From NCBI GenBank assembly GCA_965206365.1, contig CBDBJL010000009.1:1-64000 (forward strand): a DNA stretch of 64,000 nucleotides, in the 5' to 3' direction. A program made the position numbers and the translations under genes. The notes beneath the pieces were generated by a model that saw only the letters and a list, made by a program, of their open reading frames with translations, did no database searches and was not told the DNA's origin. Below are positions 8,316 to 17,802 of the stretch, in pieces; within the stretch, counting starts at the first letter, position 1; every line of letters begins with the position of its first letter. This DNA comes from CBDBJL01 sp965206365. GTDB taxonomy: Bacteria; Pseudomonadota; Alphaproteobacteria; JABAAW01; JAHZMA01.

Positions 8316-9551
8316 TTATGAGTTTGCTCTGGTTCTTCTTTTTAAGGGGATGTTGTGCACATGAAAGCCGTTTTCTTCCAAAGATTGAATGATTTCGTTG
8401 CTATGGGCTTGATTACGCGATTCAATTGAAATATTGATAACGCTTTGTTTTACTGGCAAATCCTGGATCATTCGGTGGTAATCAACTTCAATGATATTGC
8501 CACCTTTCTCGGCGATTAAACTGGATACTTTTGCTAAAGAGCCCGGAGCATCAACAATTTCTACAGAAATATAAACATAACGTTGGGTACGGATCATGCC
8601 TCGGATCATAATAGAAGAAAGAATTCGCATATCAATATTGGCACCGCAAATAACCACCCCTACTTTTTTGCCAGCAAAGCGCTTTCCATGCTGTAGCAAT
8701 GCTGCAATTCCGGCTGCGCCGGCACCTTCGGCAAGAATCCGCCCATATTCTAATAATGTTGAAATCGCTTGTTCTAAATAGGTTTCTTGTAGCAACAAAA
8801 TATCATCAACATATTTTCGAGTCATTTCCTGATTAATTAGCCCCGGAGTTTTTACTGCAATTCCTTCAGCGATAGTATCCCCGCCCATTTGTGGTTTTAG
8901 ATTATTGAGTAATTGATACATAGAAGGGTATAATTCTGCCTCGACACCAATAACTTCGATTTCAGGTTTTATATGTTTTGCCATAAGCCCAATCCCCGAA
9001 ATTAAACCGCCACCACCAATGGGAACGATAATAACATCTAGCTCAGGCACAGCATCCAGCATCTCAATAGCAATTGTGCCCTGCCCGGCAATAATTTTGG
9101 GATCATCATAGGGCGAGATAAAGGTGTAATTATGTTTTTTCGCAAGCTCTAATGCAAGGGGTTCAGCTTCGTTAATGTTTAGCCCATGCAAAATAACATT
9201 GGCGTTATGCTGTTCGGTTTTCATTATTTTGGTAAGCGGGGTATTGGTAGGCATAATGATGGTAGCAGGGATTCCCATATTTTTTGCATGATAGGCAACA
9301 CCCTGGGCATGATTGCCTGCTGACATCGCAATAACGCCATTTTTACGCTGCTCAGCATTTAATGAGGTAAGCTTAATATAAGAGCCCCGATCTTTGAAAG
9401 AACCGGTATATTGCAAAGTTTCTAATTTTAAAAAAATATCAGTATTCAAAAAAGAAGAAAGCGTAGCTGAATGCATTGTTGGTGTTTTTACAACATTACC
9501 ATCTAAGATTTTAACAGCCTCAAAAACAGCCTCTGCTTGTACTAGCTCCAT
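8316..9551 (-). CDS. Threonine ammonia-lyase (catabolic-like, with ACT domain)
   Basis: PLP enzyme that deaminates threonine to 2-oxobutyrate, the entry to isoleucine. The PLP lysine is in TGSFKDRGSYIKL, the phosphate loop in VPIGGGGLISGIG, and a C-terminal ACT domain occupies roughly the last 80 residues (VEIVDAPGSLAKVSSLIAEKGGNII). I chose the ATG at 9551, preceded by AGGGG eight bases upstream; the longer reading from 9608 adds an atypical leader. The 411 residues with one ACT domain match the short IlvA/TdcB-like form, so ilvA and tdcB are both possible names. Confidence 0.93.
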   Translation of the reverse strand: MELVQAEAVFEAVKILDGNVVKTPTMHSATLSSFLNTDIFLKLETLQYTGSFKDRGSYIKLTSLNAEQRKNGVIAMSAGNHAQGVAYHAKNMGIPATIIMPTNTPLTKIMKTEQHNANVILHGLNINEAEPLALELAKKHNYTFISPYDDPKIIAGQGTIAIEMLDAVPELDVIIVPIGGGGLISGIGLMAKHIKPEIEVIGVEAELYPSMYQLLNNLKPQMGGDTIAEGIAVKTPGLINQEMTRKYVDDILLLQETYLEQAISTLLEYGRILAEGAGAAGIAALLQHGKRFAGKKVGVVICGANIDMRILSSIMIRGMIRTQRYVYISVEIVDAPGSLAKVSSLIAEKGGNIIEVDYHRMIQDLPVKQSVINISIESRNQAHSNEIIQSLEENGFHVHNIPLKRRTRANS

Positions 9552-9642
9552 GATAATACCCCTAATTATTGTAAAAAATTTATTGCGAAACTTATTGTGA
9601 ATAAGCACTTAACAATCTATACAAGGCGATTTATACAACAAT

Positions 9643-10467
9643 TTATGGGTAATGGAAAGCCCATTTAAGATCATTTTTATAAATGCTAAGCCATTTATGT
9701 GCCATTTGCCAATAATATGTTTTGGGGCGCTGTTGGATACGAATGCTATTGCGGTTGGTTTTAGAGAATTTTTGTCCATTTTTATGGGTAAGCAAATTAT
9801 GGTGCCAATAAAAAGGGGTTGGTAATTTTAACAATTGTTGTAACAAAATATGAAATTCCATCAAATATCTCAGATCAGATCCACGAACAATATGGGTGAT
9901 ATTTTGCAGGGCATCATCGATAATAACGGCAATATGGTATGAGGTGGCAATATCTTTGCGCCGAATAATATAATCTTCCATAATTTCACCTTGGATATTC
10001 AGCAATGCCATGGCTTTTTGCGTATCGATGCGCAAGGCATGATTTTGCATAAGCGCATTTTGAAGAGCTTCTTGATCATGAACATGATTTTGCCGACAAA
10101 AACCGGGGTAAATATGATAGGGTTTCAGTTGGCTACGGCTACAATGACAGCTATACAAAATATGGTAATCTACCAAATCAAGAATGGCTTGGTTATATGT
10201 GTTTAAATGTTGTGATTGCATTCTTACCGCATTTTCATGAGCGCAAATATTTAGGTTCCATTCGATTCCTAGCCAGTGCAAATCTGAGAAAATTTCTGCA
10301 ATGTAGATTTCCTGGCTCCGAAAAGAGTCAATATCTTCAATTCGCAAAATAAATTTACCACCCGTTTGCTGTGCTAATAAATAATTAAAGCATGCCGAGA
10401 CTCCATGTCCGGGATGCAGATAATAATTGGGTGAGGGTGCAAAGCGAAAATGAGGAATATTAGGCAT
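9643..10467 (-). CDS. gluQ: Glutamyl-Q tRNA(Asp) synthetase
   Basis: Truncated glutamyl-tRNA synthetase homologue that attaches glutamate to queuosine in tRNA-Asp. 274 residues, lacking the anticodon-binding domain. The class I motif appears as FAPSPNYYLHPGHGVSA (HPGH in place of HIGH), the KMSKS loop as KFSKT, and a zinc-binding Cys cluster as YSCHCSRSQLKPY...GFC. The usual APSPTG reads APSPNY, a notable divergence in the ATP site. Downstream of a DUF3108 gene on the same strand, 14 bp apart. Confidence 0.88.
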   Translation of the reverse strand: MPNIPHFRFAPSPNYYLHPGHGVSACFNYLLAQQTGGKFILRIEDIDSFRSQEIYIAEIFSDLHWLGIEWNLNICAHENAVRMQSQHLNTYNQAILDLVDYHILYSCHCSRSQLKPYHIYPGFCRQNHVHDQEALQNALMQNHALRIDTQKAMALLNIQGEIMEDYIIRRKDIATSYHIAVIIDDALQNITHIVRGSDLRYLMEFHILLQQLLKLPTPFYWHHNLLTHKNGQKFSKTNRNSIRIQQRPKTYYWQMAHKWLSIYKNDLKWAFHYP

Positions 10468-10481
10468 CTTAAAGCCAAAAA

Positions 10482-11201
10482 TTATTGATTGGAAATATCC
10501 GTTAGGGTGATTTTTATGTTTTGGCGGGTGATCTGGCTTTCGTAGATGAGAGGGTAGGGTGCAAGTTTGGTTGTAATGAAAATGATTTCATGCTGTAGGG
10601 GGGGAGCATTGATCGTGGGCATTATTTTTTGCCGCGTAAGGGTGCAAGCAAAAACTCGTATTATTTGTAAAGATTTCTGAGTGGGTTTTTTGATCGGGTC
10701 AGGGTTATCAGTAAAATTAAGATGATATTGTTGTTTGCCATTGAAATAATGATAGTTTAAATTTCTGCACTTGCCGGCATTCTTAGCAATAAGAGGCATA
10801 ATTTGCCAAAAGCTACTTAAAGGATCTAAAGTATTGGGATGAAAATTTTCGAGATCATGAGTACGTTCAACATTTTCAATGAACCATCGGTGAGGGCGCG
10901 TATTTTGGAATTGAATTGAATTTTTTTTCGAAAAATACAATTGTGGCTGTAGGGTATGGTTAGGTAAGATCATGCCTTGTGATTGAAGTTGTTGGCGCAA
11001 GGATTTAAATATAAATTCGCCTTGGATTGTGGATTTTAATTCATAATTTTGGGTTTCGTTATCAACTGTAAGCGCAAAGCTAATTTTTCCTAATGGAGTT
11101 CCAAATTTTTCGCCTTGATAATTTAAGATCAGTGCAAAAGCCATCGTTGTTTTCCCAATCCAAAATAAGAATACAAATAATATTTGCAAGCAAAAGGGCA
11201 T
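10482..11201 (-). CDS. DUF3108 domain-containing exported protein
   Basis: 239 residues with an N-terminal hydrophobic segment (CLQILFVFLFWIG, about residues 4-16) that looks like a signal peptide or anchor, then a beta-rich domain with LDPLSSFWQIMP, the most recognisable DUF3108 motif. The family is thought to be periplasmic; its function is unknown. It lies between cobA (6 bp upstream) and gluQ, all leftward, so it is probably cotranscribed. The assignment comes from the motif and length and is moderately secure. Confidence 0.7.
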   Translation of the reverse strand: MPFCLQILFVFLFWIGKTTMAFALILNYQGEKFGTPLGKISFALTVDNETQNYELKSTIQGEFIFKSLRQQLQSQGMILPNHTLQPQLYFSKKNSIQFQNTRPHRWFIENVERTHDLENFHPNTLDPLSSFWQIMPLIAKNAGKCRNLNYHYFNGKQQYHLNFTDNPDPIKKPTQKSLQIIRVFACTLTRQKIMPTINAPPLQHEIIFITTKLAPYPLIYESQITRQNIKITLTDISNQ

Positions 11202-11207
11202 TACGAT

Positions 11208-11993
11208 CTATCCGCTTAAAAAACTTTGCATGAGTATTGGGTGTAGATCAACAATAGGACCAATCACAATAATTGTTGGTGTTTCTATTTCGGGGCAAAT
11301 AATACTGGCTTGGTTTAATTTGCAGATCGTAACTTTTTGTTCGGGGCGACTGGCATGCGAGATAAAGGCAACTGATTCATCGACCTTGCGCCCAGCCCGC
11401 ATAAGATGATCAGCGATTTGTGGAAAATATTTATGGGCCATATACCAAACCATCACATCCGCACCTTGGGCGATAGCTTGCCACTGAAAATTATCAGGAA
11501 TATTTCCGGTGAAGGCGTGCCCGGTGAGAAGCATAACATTAACATTGCTTTCGCGTTGCGTTAAGGGAATTGCGGCCGCGGCAAGCCCACCAATGCCAGA
11601 GGTGATGCCAGGAAGAATTCGAAATGGAATATTTTCATTGGCCAGCTTGAGGGCTTCTTCGCCACCACGGGCAAAGGTGAAAGGATCGCCACCCTTTAAA
11701 CGTAAAAGTTTTTTTCCTATTTTGGCTTTGGCAATTAGGGTTTGGGTAATATCTTCTTGTTTGGGCGAACATTTGCCACCACGTTTGCCAGCAAAAATTA
11801 ATTCCGCATCTTGATTTGCCCATTGCAGAATTTTCTCATTCACCAACGCATCATAAATAATACAATCGGCACTCTGAAGTGCGTGCAAACATTCTAAGGT
11901 AAGCATACCCAGGCGTCCCGGTCCCGCACCAGCCAACCAAACTTGCCCAGGTTCAAATTTCGGAAAATCAGTGAATATTGTATCAAGGTTCAT
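11208..11993 (-). CDS. cobA: Uroporphyrinogen-III C-methyltransferase
   Basis: SAM-dependent enzyme that methylates uroporphyrinogen III at C2 and C7 to precorrin-2, for siroheme or cobalamin. Motifs: WLAGAGPGRLGMLTLE (SAM loop), YDALVNEKIL, AGKRGGKCSPKQEDI and RLKGGDPFTFARGGEEA, all of the SUMT family. 261 residues with no fused CysG domains, so a stand-alone SUMT. It starts the leftward cobA-DUF3108-gluQ group. Whether it serves siroheme or B12 cannot be told from this window. Confidence 0.94.
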   Translation of the reverse strand: MNLDTIFTDFPKFEPGQVWLAGAGPGRLGMLTLECLHALQSADCIIYDALVNEKILQWANQDAELIFAGKRGGKCSPKQEDITQTLIAKAKIGKKLLRLKGGDPFTFARGGEEALKLANENIPFRILPGITSGIGGLAAAAIPLTQRESNVNVMLLTGHAFTGNIPDNFQWQAIAQGADVMVWYMAHKYFPQIADHLMRAGRKVDESVAFISHASRPEQKVTICKLNQASIICPEIETPTIIVIGPIVDLHPILMQSFLSG

Positions 11994-12027
11994 TCATGCA
12001 CTCCATTTCTTGGTGGAATAACATAAA

Positions 12028-15000
12028 TTAATTTACGGTGTCAAAACTTATAGGAGTCTTTCCAGAGATACGGGTAAAAATAAGATATAATTTTCCAATA
12101 TCCGATGATTTGAAATTATTAGGGAGGATATTTTCCGGATCAGTTTGTTGTGCATTACTGACTAGATTCTCAAATTTATTTTGATAATTATGTAAATGTT
12201 TGCGAACCACTTCGCTTTTAGGAGTTTCTTGTGCCAATAGTGCCATAAAATCTTGGTTGCTACGGGTTAAAAATTGCCGCGTGAAAACATTGCGCTCGCC
12301 GGCCAAAAAGGCTTTTTGTGAGAGTGCTCTTTCTTCTTGGGGCATGATCAACCGTGAGAGTTCAGAAGTGGTTTGGTGCAATTCTTGTACAACCCTATTT
12401 GCGAGATTCATAAATTCGCGATATTTCGTATTGTTAGAATTCTTTGGAGATGTCGGTATTTGTGATCGCGAGTGAGGTTCGTGATGAGAAGATGGAGTTT
12501 GTGCAGGCATTGAGGTAGTCTTGGTAAGAGGTGCCTGCACTGGCTGAGTGGCAGATGTGCTAACAATATCGATCGTTTCAGCCACCTGCTCGTGATTTTT
12601 GGGGTCATGATATTGACTGTGATTGACCGTGGATAAATCATTGCTCACTTGTCGTGACATTGCTTCGGTTTCATGTTTGATAACATTAATTTGTTTGATT
12701 AAAGAATCGCCTTCATTGGTGAGGGTTTCAGGCATATTCTTAAAAATTTTATTAGCCCGTTCCGTAATGTCTAGGGCCTCACGGCATTGGCGAGTTAGGT
12801 CATCGCGAATATCTTTTAGGTCGCTTGAAACCGCAATAACGCCAGTTTTTTGATTGCTAATTGATGAGCTAAGACGTTGAATATTACTGTTAATTTTTTC
12901 ACTTACATTGTCAAAATTACCGCCAAGTGCTTCTAACTTTTCGATAACGCGATTCATAGATTTTTTTGAAGTTTCGGAAAATGTTATGAGAGCTTGATCA
13001 CTATCGGCAATTTGGTTGGTGTGATTTTTTAGCGATGTGCTGGTTTGTTGCATACCGCCGAGCAAATGGCGTAAATGAGTTTCAAATGTTGTGCTATTTT
13101 GAGTTAGCATTTCAATCGTGGTTTTAAAGTTGTTTTGAATATCGGTGGCGGTGATGCCAAATTCTTTGCCGGTTTTTGAGAAATGCGTGGTGAAATCATC
13201 ACCGCTTTCGCGGATGGTATTGAGATAGCGTCCTAATGAACCGGTTAAATCATGAATTCTGGTTTCAAAATCTTGTGCGCTTTTTTCAACCTCACGAGTT
13301 TGGTGCTGAATAACACTTTCTAGACGGCTAGATTGTTGCTCAATATTTTGGGCAACTTTTTCCATTTTGCCAGCACTATTTAATAATTTAGATTGGGCAT
13401 TATTAATAGAATCTTCGGCACTATTGAAGATAACCAAGATCTGATTGCCTTTATCATTTAAGTCTGAGCTGGCATGATTTACTTTATCGATGGATTGATT
13501 AAATTGTTCATAGAAGATATTTGCGCGATCTTTAATGGTATTGGATACATTTAACATTTGCTCCATTGCCGGTGAAAATGCGGTTGATAGCGTGCTGTTA
13601 TGCGCATTAATGGCTGATTGAAGATGAGTTACTTGTCCGCGTAATTTCTCATCCATTTGCATACAATGGGCCTGGGCTTGGGAAGAAACATCACCAATCA
13701 TTTGCAAATGTTGTGTTAGTTTTTCTTGGATCGTTGAAAAGCGGATCGCAATATCCTCGGTGCGTTCTAAGAAAAATGAAGAATCTTTCAGCAAATTATC
13801 CTTAGCACCAACAGCTCTTTCTTCCGTTAGGGTAATGGCTTTGATGAGTTGCTCTTGATCTCCTTGAATTTGTTGTTTTAAATGTTTTGAATTTTGTTCA
13901 ATGCGTGAGAGCAATCCTTCATAAAATCCTAACTGGTTTTGGGAGATGTTTTTCAAAACATCAATACGAATATCTGTACTCTCCACCGCACCATGAATTT
14001 TACCAATCCCTTCATCTAGGGTATGGGTAGATTTAATCAGTCTTTGTAACAGTTGAACCACCGATGCCTCAACTTCATTGCTTTGGGCGTTAAATTTCAC
14101 AATAACCTCACCACAACTTTTGCTAAGAGTCTCGCTAAAAGAATCGCTGGCACGATTCATCCGTTCGATATTTTTATTCATGGCATCATTCATAATGTCA
14201 TTTTGTTTTTCAATCGAATTGTCTAAATTTTGTGTGATGATCGCGGTTTGATTATAGATAGAATCTTTCAGATATTTAATTCGTCCGTTAATATTATCCA
14301 CCAATGCATCAAAGGCACGGGTTTGCCCATCGTGGATATGATTGGCAATATCGGTAATTTTGCTGGTTTGTTTGCGTAAATTCGTTGTTAGCTCCTCGCT
14401 ACATATTTTCAGCTGATCGGTAGTTTGGATTAAGGTGTCGGTATTAGATATCAAACTTTTATCTACCTTATCCAAAATATGCTCGCTTTGTTGATTTACA
14501 GTTTCCAATTTGCCACAAGCTTCGTCAAAAGTTACGGTGACATCACGGACATGGGTGGCGGCACGATCAACCGACGTAATCACGTTTTCTAGTTGGGTTT
14601 GCACAATTTTATGCAATGTTTCGGTGTTTTCGCTGGCATTACCAACAGTTTCTTGAAAAATTTCTTGATATTCGTAGGCACGCTTATGTAGATTTTGATT
14701 GGAATGCTCAATTGTAGTGGCCAATTCTTCTAACCATTGTTTATGATTGCCAAAATAACCTGTAATATTTTCATAGGTCGTTTCATATTGGCTGTGAAGC
14801 TTGTCGTAAAATTGTTCATGGCTAAGGGTAATTTTTTCATTGAGCCTTTGTTCGGTGGCCTCTCGTTGTGTGTTGACTTCATCTAATGTCGAGGAGAATA
14901 TTCTGAGTTCACCTTGAATAATTTCTGTAAATTTTTCTCCTTTATGGGTAATCATTTCACTAATATTTTGGGATGTTTTGTTATATTCTGCGTTATATTG

Positions 15001-16047
15001 GGTAAATAGTGATGTAAAGCTGGTATTATTATAATCTAATAATTCGCGCATTTGCATTTGCCGTGCCTCAACTCGGTTTGCAAGTTGGTCGCTATTTTTT
15101 CCAAGTTCTTTTAAGATGGTTTGAATTCGCAGATACATGCTGTTATTGCTGTTTTCAAAACTGCTTAACAAGGCTTCTTGGCGTTGGTGTACAATGCTAG
15201 AAACTTTGTCGATGCGTACATCATGTTGGGAAAGTAATTCGTTAATCTTAACATGATTATGTTCATTTTCTTTGTTGAGGGTTTCAAACATTATTTTTTG
15301 ATGCTCATTCATCTGATTTTTCAGATTATCAAAATGCCCCAATATGCTTTCCAGCTGGGAATCCATTTGTTCTCTAATTTCATTTTGGCGAAGCTTCATG
15401 ATTTCGGCAGCATCATTTTGTGTGTTGCAGAATTGATCATTAAGCAAGATAATTGCCTCTTCACGGGTTTTGATAATATCAATAATATCTTTGAGTTCGC
15501 CCATAGAATCATGGGTGCTATTCGAAATTTGCAATAAATTATCGCGCAAAGATTTATTCATATGTTCGTTAATATTATGAAATTCTGCCTCTACCGCCTT
15601 TGATAAGGTATGCATGGTTGCAATTTTTTCATCAATCATCGTAATTACGGCACTGATGCGCTCGTTGGCTTCCTGACTCGCTTTTTCCAGCTCGTTACTT
15701 TGTTGAATTAAGCTATTATTGAGCATGCCTCCTTGCGGGGTGGGGTTGTTAATGAGGGTAAGGTGTTTTTTTAGCAAGGCGCTTTGTTGATCGATTTTCT
15801 GGTTTCGTTGGATGATTGCTAATAGAGTGCATAAAATAAAGGGCGGAATCATCATAAGAACAAAGAATTGTAATTTTTCCAGTGCGGTGAGGCCTGAGTA
15901 ATCAAATAAGAAAAATTGGATTAAGACAAAGAAAACCCAGATCCCTAAAGCAATTTTCAGTAACAGCAAGGCTTTATTTTTCTTGGGATTATCCTCAAGA
16001 TGGTCGTTGTGATAGATAGAACGGCTATCCAATTGTGTTAATTGCAT
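12028..16047 (-). CDS. Giant membrane-anchored coiled-coil protein, TipN/polarity-factor-like
   Basis: 1339 residues. Two transmembrane helices near the N-terminus (about residues 28-50, LLLLKIALGIWVFFVLIQFF, and 57-80) place a roughly 1200-residue coiled-coil region on one side of the membrane, rich in heptad-like Gln/Asn/Glu/Lys patterns without obvious fixed repeats. A Pro/Thr/Gln-rich linker at about 1165-1220 precedes a compact C-terminal domain (about 1225-1330) with AGERNVFTRQFLTRSNQDFM. From memory, GERNVFTRR-type endings occur in large alphaproteobacterial coiled-coil proteins often annotated kinesin-like or TipN-like. A role as polar scaffold is inference. The start has a good site, GAGGAAA, five bases upstream. 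Confidence 0.6.
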   Translation of the reverse strand: MQLTQLDSRSIYHNDHLEDNPKKNKALLLLKIALGIWVFFVLIQFFLFDYSGLTALEKLQFFVLMMIPPFILCTLLAIIQRNQKIDQQSALLKKHLTLINNPTPQGGMLNNSLIQQSNELEKASQEANERISAVITMIDEKIATMHTLSKAVEAEFHNINEHMNKSLRDNLLQISNSTHDSMGELKDIIDIIKTREEAIILLNDQFCNTQNDAAEIMKLRQNEIREQMDSQLESILGHFDNLKNQMNEHQKIMFETLNKENEHNHVKINELLSQHDVRIDKVSSIVHQRQEALLSSFENSNNSMYLRIQTILKELGKNSDQLANRVEARQMQMRELLDYNNTSFTSLFTQYNAEYNKTSQNISEMITHKGEKFTEIIQGELRIFSSTLDEVNTQREATEQRLNEKITLSHEQFYDKLHSQYETTYENITGYFGNHKQWLEELATTIEHSNQNLHKRAYEYQEIFQETVGNASENTETLHKIVQTQLENVITSVDRAATHVRDVTVTFDEACGKLETVNQQSEHILDKVDKSLISNTDTLIQTTDQLKICSEELTTNLRKQTSKITDIANHIHDGQTRAFDALVDNINGRIKYLKDSIYNQTAIITQNLDNSIEKQNDIMNDAMNKNIERMNRASDSFSETLSKSCGEVIVKFNAQSNEVEASVVQLLQRLIKSTHTLDEGIGKIHGAVESTDIRIDVLKNISQNQLGFYEGLLSRIEQNSKHLKQQIQGDQEQLIKAITLTEERAVGAKDNLLKDSSFFLERTEDIAIRFSTIQEKLTQHLQMIGDVSSQAQAHCMQMDEKLRGQVTHLQSAINAHNSTLSTAFSPAMEQMLNVSNTIKDRANIFYEQFNQSIDKVNHASSDLNDKGNQILVIFNSAEDSINNAQSKLLNSAGKMEKVAQNIEQQSSRLESVIQHQTREVEKSAQDFETRIHDLTGSLGRYLNTIRESGDDFTTHFSKTGKEFGITATDIQNNFKTTIEMLTQNSTTFETHLRHLLGGMQQTSTSLKNHTNQIADSDQALITFSETSKKSMNRVIEKLEALGGNFDNVSEKINSNIQRLSSSISNQKTGVIAVSSDLKDIRDDLTRQCREALDITERANKIFKNMPETLTNEGDSLIKQINVIKHETEAMSRQVSNDLSTVNHSQYHDPKNHEQVAETIDIVSTSATQPVQAPLTKTTSMPAQTPSSHHEPHSRSQIPTSPKNSNNTKYREFMNLANRVVQELHQTTSELSRLIMPQEERALSQKAFLAGERNVFTRQFLTRSNQDFMALLAQETPKSEVVRKHLHNYQNKFENLVSNAQQTDPENILPNNFKSSDIGKLYLIFTRISGKTPISFDTVN

Positions 16048-16128
16048 TAACTTTCCTCAGAAAAATCATAACATTGATTGTAGCTATGATTTAACCCTTA
16101 ATGTTTTACCCTTTGTGCAAAATCAATC

Positions 16129-16157
16129 TTTACACATTGAGGGCAATATACTATATA
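16129..16157 (+). promoter_or_regulatory. Housekeeping promoter of tRNA-Leu
   Basis: TTTACA (16129-16134) and TATATA (16152-16157) are separated by exactly 17 bases, placing the transcription start near 16164, about 19 bases before the tRNA. Good match to a sigma-70 type promoter; position relative to the tRNA supports it. Confidence 0.65.
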
Positions 16158-16182
16158 TGTCATACTACCTAGCAAAACTTGT

Positions 16183-16269
16183 GCCCACTTGGCGGAATTG
16201 GTAGACGCAAGGGACTTAAAATCCCTCGATGGTAACATCGTTCCGGTTCAAGTCCGGAAGTGGGCACCA
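16183..16269 (+). tRNA. tRNA-Leu (UAA)
   Basis: Acceptor arms GCCCACT and AGTGGGC pair perfectly, followed by discriminator A and an encoded CCA. The anticodon stem AGGGA/TCCCT encloses loop CTTAAAA, so the anticodon is UAA. A long variable arm (TCGATGGTAACATCG) marks a class II leucine tRNA. The T arm reads CCGGTTCAAGTCCGG. 87 bases in all. Confidence 0.97.
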
Positions 16270-16404
16270 CAAAAAAGTAGATTCTACGATTCTGACAAGC
16301 GAACAAAACAAGTCAAACATTTTTTATTATTCATTCCATTATATTGTATTTGTGCGTAAAATGCAATATATCGAGCGGTATTGCTCTGAAAGTGAGCTAT
16401 TTTT

Positions 16405-17751
16405 ATGCAAAGTGATAACCGTGAAATTGCCTTAGCTGAGTTGATTGAGCTTTGGCATTCGTCGCAACAAGCGGCAGATAAAATTTTTTCTCATTACGAT
16501 AAAAAGCGTCGTTATATTGGTGGTAATGACCGTAGGTTCCTGCAAAAAGGTTTTTATTATTATCTGCGACATAAATTAGCCGTGGATTATTTTATAGAAA
16601 AACATGAATGGCAACAACAGCCAAGCAATTTTGCGATCATAGCCTTATATCTTGCCGGTGAGGTTTTATCGGATCATGGCGTGCAATATTTTTCGGATCC
16701 AAGCTTATTGACTCAGGATTATCGGGAAAAATTTATTGCAAATTTGCCAGAATCTGTGATTTGTCAAATGCCGAATTGGCTGCTTGGAAAACTCAAAAAT
16801 TTGCCAGAATCTGAAAATTTATGTCGGGCATTATCATGTGAGGCAAAGGTCAATTTACGAGTATCGCCTTTTGTGGATCTAGAAAAAATTATGTCGGATC
16901 TACAACAAACAGGGTGTGATTGTGTTCGGGGAAAAATTTCTCCGTTGGCAATTCATTTAGATAAGCGAGTATCTGCAAATTACCCAGCTTTCAAGCAAGG
17001 AGCTGTGGATTATCAAGATGAGGGTGCTCAGATTGTTAGCTTCGTAATTATTGAACTGTTACGCAAACAGCAAAATATAGAGAATGGTTCTGCCGCAGAG
17101 AAGCAAAATTTAGGTGATTTGTTAGATTATTGTTCTGGTTCTGGGGGAAAAATTTTTGCGCTTGCAGATTTTGCCAATCTTAATGGGGATGTTATTCAAT
17201 TTTCAGCCTATGATATTTATCAAAAAAAAATAGATAATTTCAAGAGAAGGTTGCGTAAATATCAACAAGCTCATACAGAATTGGGTAAGCAGCATCTGTT
17301 AAATCATGTTGATATTTATACGCGTAAGCCGAAGCGTAAATTTCATGCGGTACTGGCGGATGTGCCTTGTTCGCTGACGGGAGTGTTGCGACGAGCACCT
17401 GAGCGAAAATGGAAATTAAGCGAAGATCATCTGATGGGTTTTATGAATAAGCAACTGAAAATTATGGATAATGCTGCGGCGCTGACACAATCGGGTGGCT
17501 GGTTGTTTTATGTGACTTGTTCGCTACTGCAGCAAGAAAATGAAGCTCAGGTAGAAAAATTTATGGCAAAACATTCAAAATTTGCTTTGGTAAATCTTGC
17601 GACAACATTACCGAAAAATTCAGTTCACGCAAAAATATTCTGTAATCAAACCATGCAAAAGCCAAGCCCTTATCTTCAATTGCGCCCTGATTGGCATGAT
17701 TGTGATGGTTTTTTTATGGCAGCTTTTAACAATGCAGCTGTAGAAGAATAA
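16405..17751 (+). CDS. RsmB/NOP family SAM-dependent RNA methyltransferase
   Basis: 448 residues. The N-terminal part is a NusB-like region, and the C-terminal half is a Rossmann methyltransferase: SAM loop LLDYCSGSGGKIFALADFA, motif IV ADVPCSLTGVLRRAPE and motif VI YVTCSLLQQENE. The two cysteines in PCS and TCS match the m5C mechanism of RsmB-like 16S rRNA methyltransferases. Motif IV reads DVPCSLTG rather than the common DAPCSGTG, and the SAM loop CSGSGGK departs from CAAPGGK, so it is a divergent member, as usual in alphaproteobacteria. It is convergent with the ABC gene that follows. Confidence 0.87.
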   Translation: MQSDNREIALAELIELWHSSQQAADKIFSHYDKKRRYIGGNDRRFLQKGFYYYLRHKLAVDYFIEKHEWQQQPSNFAIIALYLAGEVLSDHGVQYFSDPSLLTQDYREKFIANLPESVICQMPNWLLGKLKNLPESENLCRALSCEAKVNLRVSPFVDLEKIMSDLQQTGCDCVRGKISPLAIHLDKRVSANYPAFKQGAVDYQDEGAQIVSFVIIELLRKQQNIENGSAAEKQNLGDLLDYCSGSGGKIFALADFANLNGDVIQFSAYDIYQKKIDNFKRRLRKYQQAHTELGKQHLLNHVDIYTRKPKRKFHAVLADVPCSLTGVLRRAPERKWKLSEDHLMGFMNKQLKIMDNAAALTQSGGWLFYVTCSLLQQENEAQVEKFMAKHSKFALVNLATTLPKNSVHAKIFCNQTMQKPSPYLQLRPDWHDCDGFFMAAFNNAAVEE

Positions 17752-17802
17752 TTCGGCCGAGGCAAGATAAAATAGAGAATATAAGGCAAGGAATGATTTT
17801 CG

